Source: Fulvivirga sp. | GTDB lineage: Bacteria > Bacteroidota > Bacteroidia > Cytophagales > Cyclobacteriaceae | Assembly (NCBI GenBank): GCA_028280565.1 | Contig: JANQLQ010000004.1 | Span: 1-46,060 of the forward strand | Direction: 5' to 3' | Length of the DNA: 46,060 bases | Part shown: one piece after another, positions 42,482 through 46,060 of the stretch | How the letters are laid out: every line of letters starts with the position of its first letter | Numbering within the stretch: the stretch's first letter is position 1 | The notes under the pieces: generated by a model | Databases searched by the model: none | What the model saw: only the letters and a program-made list of their open reading frames with translations | What the model was told of the DNA's origin: nothing | Made by a program: the position numbers and the translations under genes

Positions 42482-43165
42482 CTACAATTTAAAGGCAGCA
42501 AGCAAACGAGTAACATCCCTTCTTTGATACCAATCATTAAAGACTAGCTCCAGCTCATTTACCTTTATCACACCAAATACATGCGACCGGTAGGAGCTTA
42601 GCACTTGCATATATTGCTCAATATTTGAAATGGGCTGCCTGAAACGAACTACGGTCATATGGGCTGTTTTTATGCTATACCTCGAATCTATAGAAGATAC
42701 CAGGTTTTGTGTTTTGAAGGCCTCCCTGAGGTTGTCACGAAGTAGCGCTAGTGAAGAGTTTGTAGGAAACCCTTGGACAAGAATAGCGGATGGTGAAGCA
42801 GTAATACCTTCAAAATGGATCTCAAAGGGACCTACTGAAGCCAGACAGTGGGAAATGATCTCACGGTAGTCGTTTTTATCAATTTGCTGTAACCGGAAAC
42901 CTGTGAAACAAGAAATGATGGACATCACGGTCACATGCATATCATGTGGCGGGTAATAATATTGGCCGGGTTCTATGCCTGCTAACTCCTCCAAAAAGGA
43001 TGAGACCTCTTGCTTGATAAGATCATGGGGTCTCGTTATAAGCGTAATACCATACCTATCGTCCTGCCGGTCATCTATCCACTTATCCACGTCATGATTT
43101 CCCCGGGGCATTTCCTTTGAAAACTGGTCCCAAAGCCGGTTATAGATAGTGCGGACATCGTCCAT
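42482..43165 (-). CDS. 2H phosphoesterase superfamily (LigT-like) protein
   Basis: The 227-residue protein carries two H-x-T/S motifs, HVTVMS (near residue 77) and HMTVVRF (near 169), separated by about 90 residues, which is the signature of 2H phosphoesterases such as 2'-5' RNA ligase/cyclic phosphodiesterase. Surrounding beta-strand pattern fits the family. It would open or close 2',3'-cyclic phosphates or 2'-5' bonds in RNA or small nucleotides. Its position before the DUF72 gene may reflect a common transcript. No partner in RNA repair is nearby. Confidence 0.8.
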   Translation of the reverse strand: MDDVRTIYNRLWDQFSKEMPRGNHDVDKWIDDRQDDRYGITLITRPHDLIKQEVSSFLEELAGIEPGQYYYPPHDMHVTVMSIISCFTGFRLQQIDKNDYREIISHCLASVGPFEIHFEGITASPSAILVQGFPTNSSLALLRDNLREAFKTQNLVSSIDSRYSIKTAHMTVVRFRQPISNIEQYMQVLSSYRSHVFGVIKVNELELVFNDWYQRRDVTRLLAAFKL

Positions 43166-43435
43166 ATCTTTTACATCAGTTGATTGTCGATTTCCACTTA
43201 AGAGCTACCTAAATTACACTTAAGAATCCAGTTGACCTTACTTTGGCTGGTTTATGTCCGAAGATATCGTGGAAAAATATAGAATATGAAAGAGGAGACC
43301 AGGGAATATAAGTGAGAAAAAGCTTGAGACCGGGCTTTATTCAAATAATATAAAATACTGAATATCAATATCTTATATCATAAGTTAGAAACTATACATA
43401 TCCTTTAACTCGATACTCCCCTACCTCCTTCCTTC

Positions 43436-45745
43436 CTATGCTATTACATAGACCTTCTCCTCGCCGTCTTGCTGGTAGGTAAGGTTTAACCCCCTTTCAA
43501 TGTTGACCTCTTCTCCCATATACGTGTTCATATCAAGAAGGAGCCTGCCGAAAAACCTCAGGTTAAAATCTTTTAAAAAGCTGGTGTCCCCGATCCTCTT
43601 TAGGGCTTTTCTCACCTTTCTCTTGTCATAGTGTTCGTTGGCCATTATGGCAGTATTGATCTTATCCATATCGCGTATCAATCCTTCGATCTCCCTTCGG
43701 ATGTCGTTGCCTTTGAGGATCTCCACTACCTTTGAAGAGTTATAACTTCCTTTTTGATGGCGGTCGAATAACCGATCATAATTACCCTCACCACTTTCGT
43801 ACTTGGAAAGGTCCTTGAGCCCCTTGTCATAGAGCTCATTTGAAAGGGCGTCCGCCACATTTCTTAGGAAGCCGTCAGTAGGCAGGGTATCGTTTTGGTT
43901 GATATAGTTCACCCAAAAAGCAGTGTAGTATTCTCTTCTCAAATCGATGTCCTGCCGGGTGCGGAAATCCGCGATATTATCATAATCCACTTGTAGCACC
44001 GATGCGGCCAACGCCGAGGGCACGATGGTGTTTTTAACATTCTTAAAATAGGGAATAAGAATGTCGAATTCTCCCGCAGGGATTTTCAAAAAGCAATGGT
44101 ATTTTATGCCACGGGAGTCTACGCCGAGGACATTTGTCCTGATCGCCTCTATGGTGGGTTTTACACGGGACTGCGGGATGATGTCCCAGGTCAGGGCCCA
44201 ATCTACAATGTCACGGAGTTCTTTATCGCTGGTCCTGTTTTCTGTCATTTCAAAAGATAGGGACAGGTCAAAATCAAATTTATCCAGGGTCAGTTGACTT
44301 TCGCTTGAAACAAAATGAGGCATGGAACTATCAAAAGCCAGTACGTATTCATCCTTGTTTTTCCCATGTCGATAAGTTTTGGTCACTTTGTTATTGTACT
44401 GGTTTACCCTAAATTTTTCACCCGTGTCGTCAACAATACGCACTTGTTCCTGTGTAAACTCTTTTAAGACGGCGGAGGATAACTTGAAGTTTCCAAAAGA
44501 CAAGCTTATGCCTATGGATCTTGATACTTCTTCCAGGTCTCTTTTTAGGTATTTTTCTAACGTAAAAGGACGTTCCGCTGAAGGGCTGCCTAGGTAAGCG
44601 TCTATCAAACGGTTCACTTTTAGCCCAACGATATCCTTATGAAATTCTACGATCTTTGCTTGGGTAAAAGAAGCTTCAAAAATCGTTTCGTTCGTCTTAA
44701 CGATTGAGTATTCGTAAGCTACACCTAGTGCCACCTTGGTTTCTATGATCTCTAGCAGTTTCTCCCTCACTTTGCTCCTTTTTTCGAGATATGCCTCTTC
44801 GAAATCTCCCGGGGAAGGAAGATCTAATCCCAGGAGATACGCGGCTTGTTCTACCCATTCATTATCCAACAGGTCACTTAGGCTCGAGTTCTTGATTTTT
44901 TCATTGATCGGTTCAAAAACTTTCTCATCTATGCCTTCAAAGAACTGGTCCACCAGCTCTTCTAATTGATCATTTTGAACAGCACCTACTTCAATCCCGG
45001 CCTTTAGCCCTAGGCGGTTGGATCTTTTGATGATCTTGTTGATCACTACCTTGTAGTGATCTTCCCCGAGTTTGACGATGACCACTGAAAAGTCGTCTTC
45101 AATTTTCACATTCAAAGTGATAGAAGCTGACGCGTCTACTTTGACCTGGATCTTACCATTGAGATCCAAAAAACCAGCAACCACGGAAGCTGTGCCCGAA
45201 AATACATCGGAGACCTTTACCGAAGCGCTCAATTCCAACTGGCCTGCGGCTTCGTAGGCCAGTGCCTCATTCACCTGGAGGTCTCTCACATCGTCTTTTG
45301 AAAAGATATGCCTGAACTTTGACACATCGGCTGTGTAAGCCTCTTCAATTTTTTCACCACAACTATGAACTCTAAAAGCTTGTACATCAAAAATTTGATC
45401 TGCATCTAAACCAAACTCAAACTTTTCCAAGGCCGCCCCACTGGCCGAAGCCTTTATTTTTCCTTTCAAACTATAACCAAGCAAGGCATGACCAGGATAC
45501 AAGTCTTTGACCCCTGGCCAATGCTCAAATATTTTTTCTTTGCCGTGATCATTAGCATCATTAAATAATTTTAAAGAAAAAGAGGCTTCAGCTTCCGCAT
45601 TGAACATAAAGTCTTCGCTGGAAAATGCCAGTTTAGGGCTTACCGCTTTCTGCGAAAAGAGGTCCGGCGCAATCTGCTGGTCGCATACGTCATAATCATT
45701 ATTCAATGTGGGGGGTAAAGACGGGAGTAAATCGGAGAGATCCAT
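43436..45745 (-). CDS. Large protein of unknown function
   Basis: I do not recognise this 769-residue protein. It has no signal peptide or membrane span, so it should be cytoplasmic. The first ~250 residues alternate hydrophobic and polar positions over many short strands (AEAEASFSLKLF, LKGKIKASASGAAL, GQLELSASVKVS, LNGKIQVKVDASASITLNV), suggesting an extended beta structure. The middle (about 250-470) is helical and charged; residues about 470-620 show further strands, and the last 150 are helical (RKVRKALKRIGDTSFLKDF). Flanks are gene-poor and no operon partner is seen. Base composition does not look foreign by eye. The ATG at 45745 is the natural start. Confidence 0.75.
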   Translation of the reverse strand: MDLSDLLPSLPPTLNNDYDVCDQQIAPDLFSQKAVSPKLAFSSEDFMFNAEAEASFSLKLFNDANDHGKEKIFEHWPGVKDLYPGHALLGYSLKGKIKASASGAALEKFEFGLDADQIFDVQAFRVHSCGEKIEEAYTADVSKFRHIFSKDDVRDLQVNEALAYEAAGQLELSASVKVSDVFSGTASVVAGFLDLNGKIQVKVDASASITLNVKIEDDFSVVIVKLGEDHYKVVINKIIKRSNRLGLKAGIEVGAVQNDQLEELVDQFFEGIDEKVFEPINEKIKNSSLSDLLDNEWVEQAAYLLGLDLPSPGDFEEAYLEKRSKVREKLLEIIETKVALGVAYEYSIVKTNETIFEASFTQAKIVEFHKDIVGLKVNRLIDAYLGSPSAERPFTLEKYLKRDLEEVSRSIGISLSFGNFKLSSAVLKEFTQEQVRIVDDTGEKFRVNQYNNKVTKTYRHGKNKDEYVLAFDSSMPHFVSSESQLTLDKFDFDLSLSFEMTENRTSDKELRDIVDWALTWDIIPQSRVKPTIEAIRTNVLGVDSRGIKYHCFLKIPAGEFDILIPYFKNVKNTIVPSALAASVLQVDYDNIADFRTRQDIDLRREYYTAFWVNYINQNDTLPTDGFLRNVADALSNELYDKGLKDLSKYESGEGNYDRLFDRHQKGSYNSSKVVEILKGNDIRREIEGLIRDMDKINTAIMANEHYDKRKVRKALKRIGDTSFLKDFNLRFFGRLLLDMNTYMGEEVNIERGLNLTYQQDGEEKVYVIA

Positions 45746-46060
45746 AAGTAGCTGGTTTTAAGTTAAGCGTGATGGTGAAAATTGGCCAACGGGCGGACAC
45801 AGGGCAAAGTCAAAAACTTATACCCGGGAATCCTGTCACGATGTGTTGGTTGATCCTTAGCTTAAGATCGTCACTTTTACTGTCTTAGTCAATAGCTAGT
45901 TTTAGGTATTTCTACAGGCATGTCCTCTCCTTTTCCCCAATTTATTGGTTTTTAAAAAGATAGCCTAGTGTCATGTCAAGCCTCAAATAACGGCCAATCC
46001 GGGGTATCTTTTGCGGGATCTCTGCGTTGCAAAAAGACTTACGTAGCTATGGCTATGCTC
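45746..46060. other. Gene-free right end of the window
   Basis: No coding frame is supported. The last 60 bases contain a pairable TTTTGCGG...CGTTGCAAAA segment near 46010-46034 and TACGTAGCTATGGCTATGC at 46040-46058. These could be part of a further dispersed repeat that continues past the window. Confidence 0.5.

Noticed and set aside
1-46060. CRISPR array, tRNA, rRNA, prophage or secondary-metabolite cluster
   Set aside because: No direct-repeat array with spacers, no RNA gene pattern, no phage structural genes and no synthase modules were seen on either strand.

Overview
The window looks like a chromosomal segment of a member of the Bacteroidota, most likely a Cytophagales-type marine or environmental bacterium. 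This is inferred from gene families: a FecR/TonB-dependent receptor pair with an STN domain and carboxypeptidase-like region, a lipoprotein with an acidic surface-export-like signal, a zinc-ribbon/CarboxypepD_reg protein, a cold-shock neighbourhood of Bacteroidota type, and degenerate heptad repeats in spacers. No rRNA, tRNA, CRISPR array or prophage is visible.

Region 1 (1-339) holds the 3' end of a group II intron (domains V and VI), followed by small palindromes. Region 2 (340-22658) is a long run of genes all on the minus strand, read from about 22.7 kb down to 0.3 kb: fecR, a TonB-dependent receptor, a beta-helix lipoprotein, two enolase-superfamily enzymes, a class II aldolase, a CbbY-like HAD phosphatase, dhaL, dhaK, a lactate-permease-family carrier, a TIM-barrel isomerase/epimerase, a D-2-hydroxyacid dehydrogenase, a glycerol-type aquaporin, a periplasmic WD40 protein, a Tat-exported PhoD-like phosphatase, an FAH-family hydrolase and a DASS dicarboxylate transporter. 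This reads as a complete uptake-and-catabolism locus for an unidentified polyol, sugar-acid or phosphorylated substrate. The receptor brings it in, dehydratases and an isomerase/kinase/aldolase branch break it down, and carriers for C3/C4 acids handle intermediates. It is the best candidate for an undescribed system here.

Region 3 (22.7-23.7 kb) is a scar: the truncated start of a Tat-signal gene, a ~130 bp dispersed repeat and a MITE-like element, with no sigma-factor gene next to fecR. Region 4 (23.7-26.6 kb) is a cold-adaptation cluster: a small basic protein, a fatty acid desaturase, a DEAD-box helicase and a cold shock protein. Region 5 (26.9-31.2 kb) has a transglutaminase-like protein, a zinc-ribbon/CarboxypepD_reg protein and a divergent GAF-domain protein.

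Region 6 (31.6-35.8 kb) is a three-subunit molybdenum hydroxylase of PaoABC/YagTSR type plus a small cysteine-containing ORF. Region 7 (36.3-45.7 kb) has a membrane nucleotide cyclase, a predicted outer-membrane barrel, a sialate O-acetylesterase-like enzyme, a DUF72 protein, a 2H phosphoesterase and a large protein I do not recognise. Three copies of a ~290-340 bp MITE-like element with inverted ends, one with an 8 bp target duplication, are spread over regions 3, 5/6 and 7.
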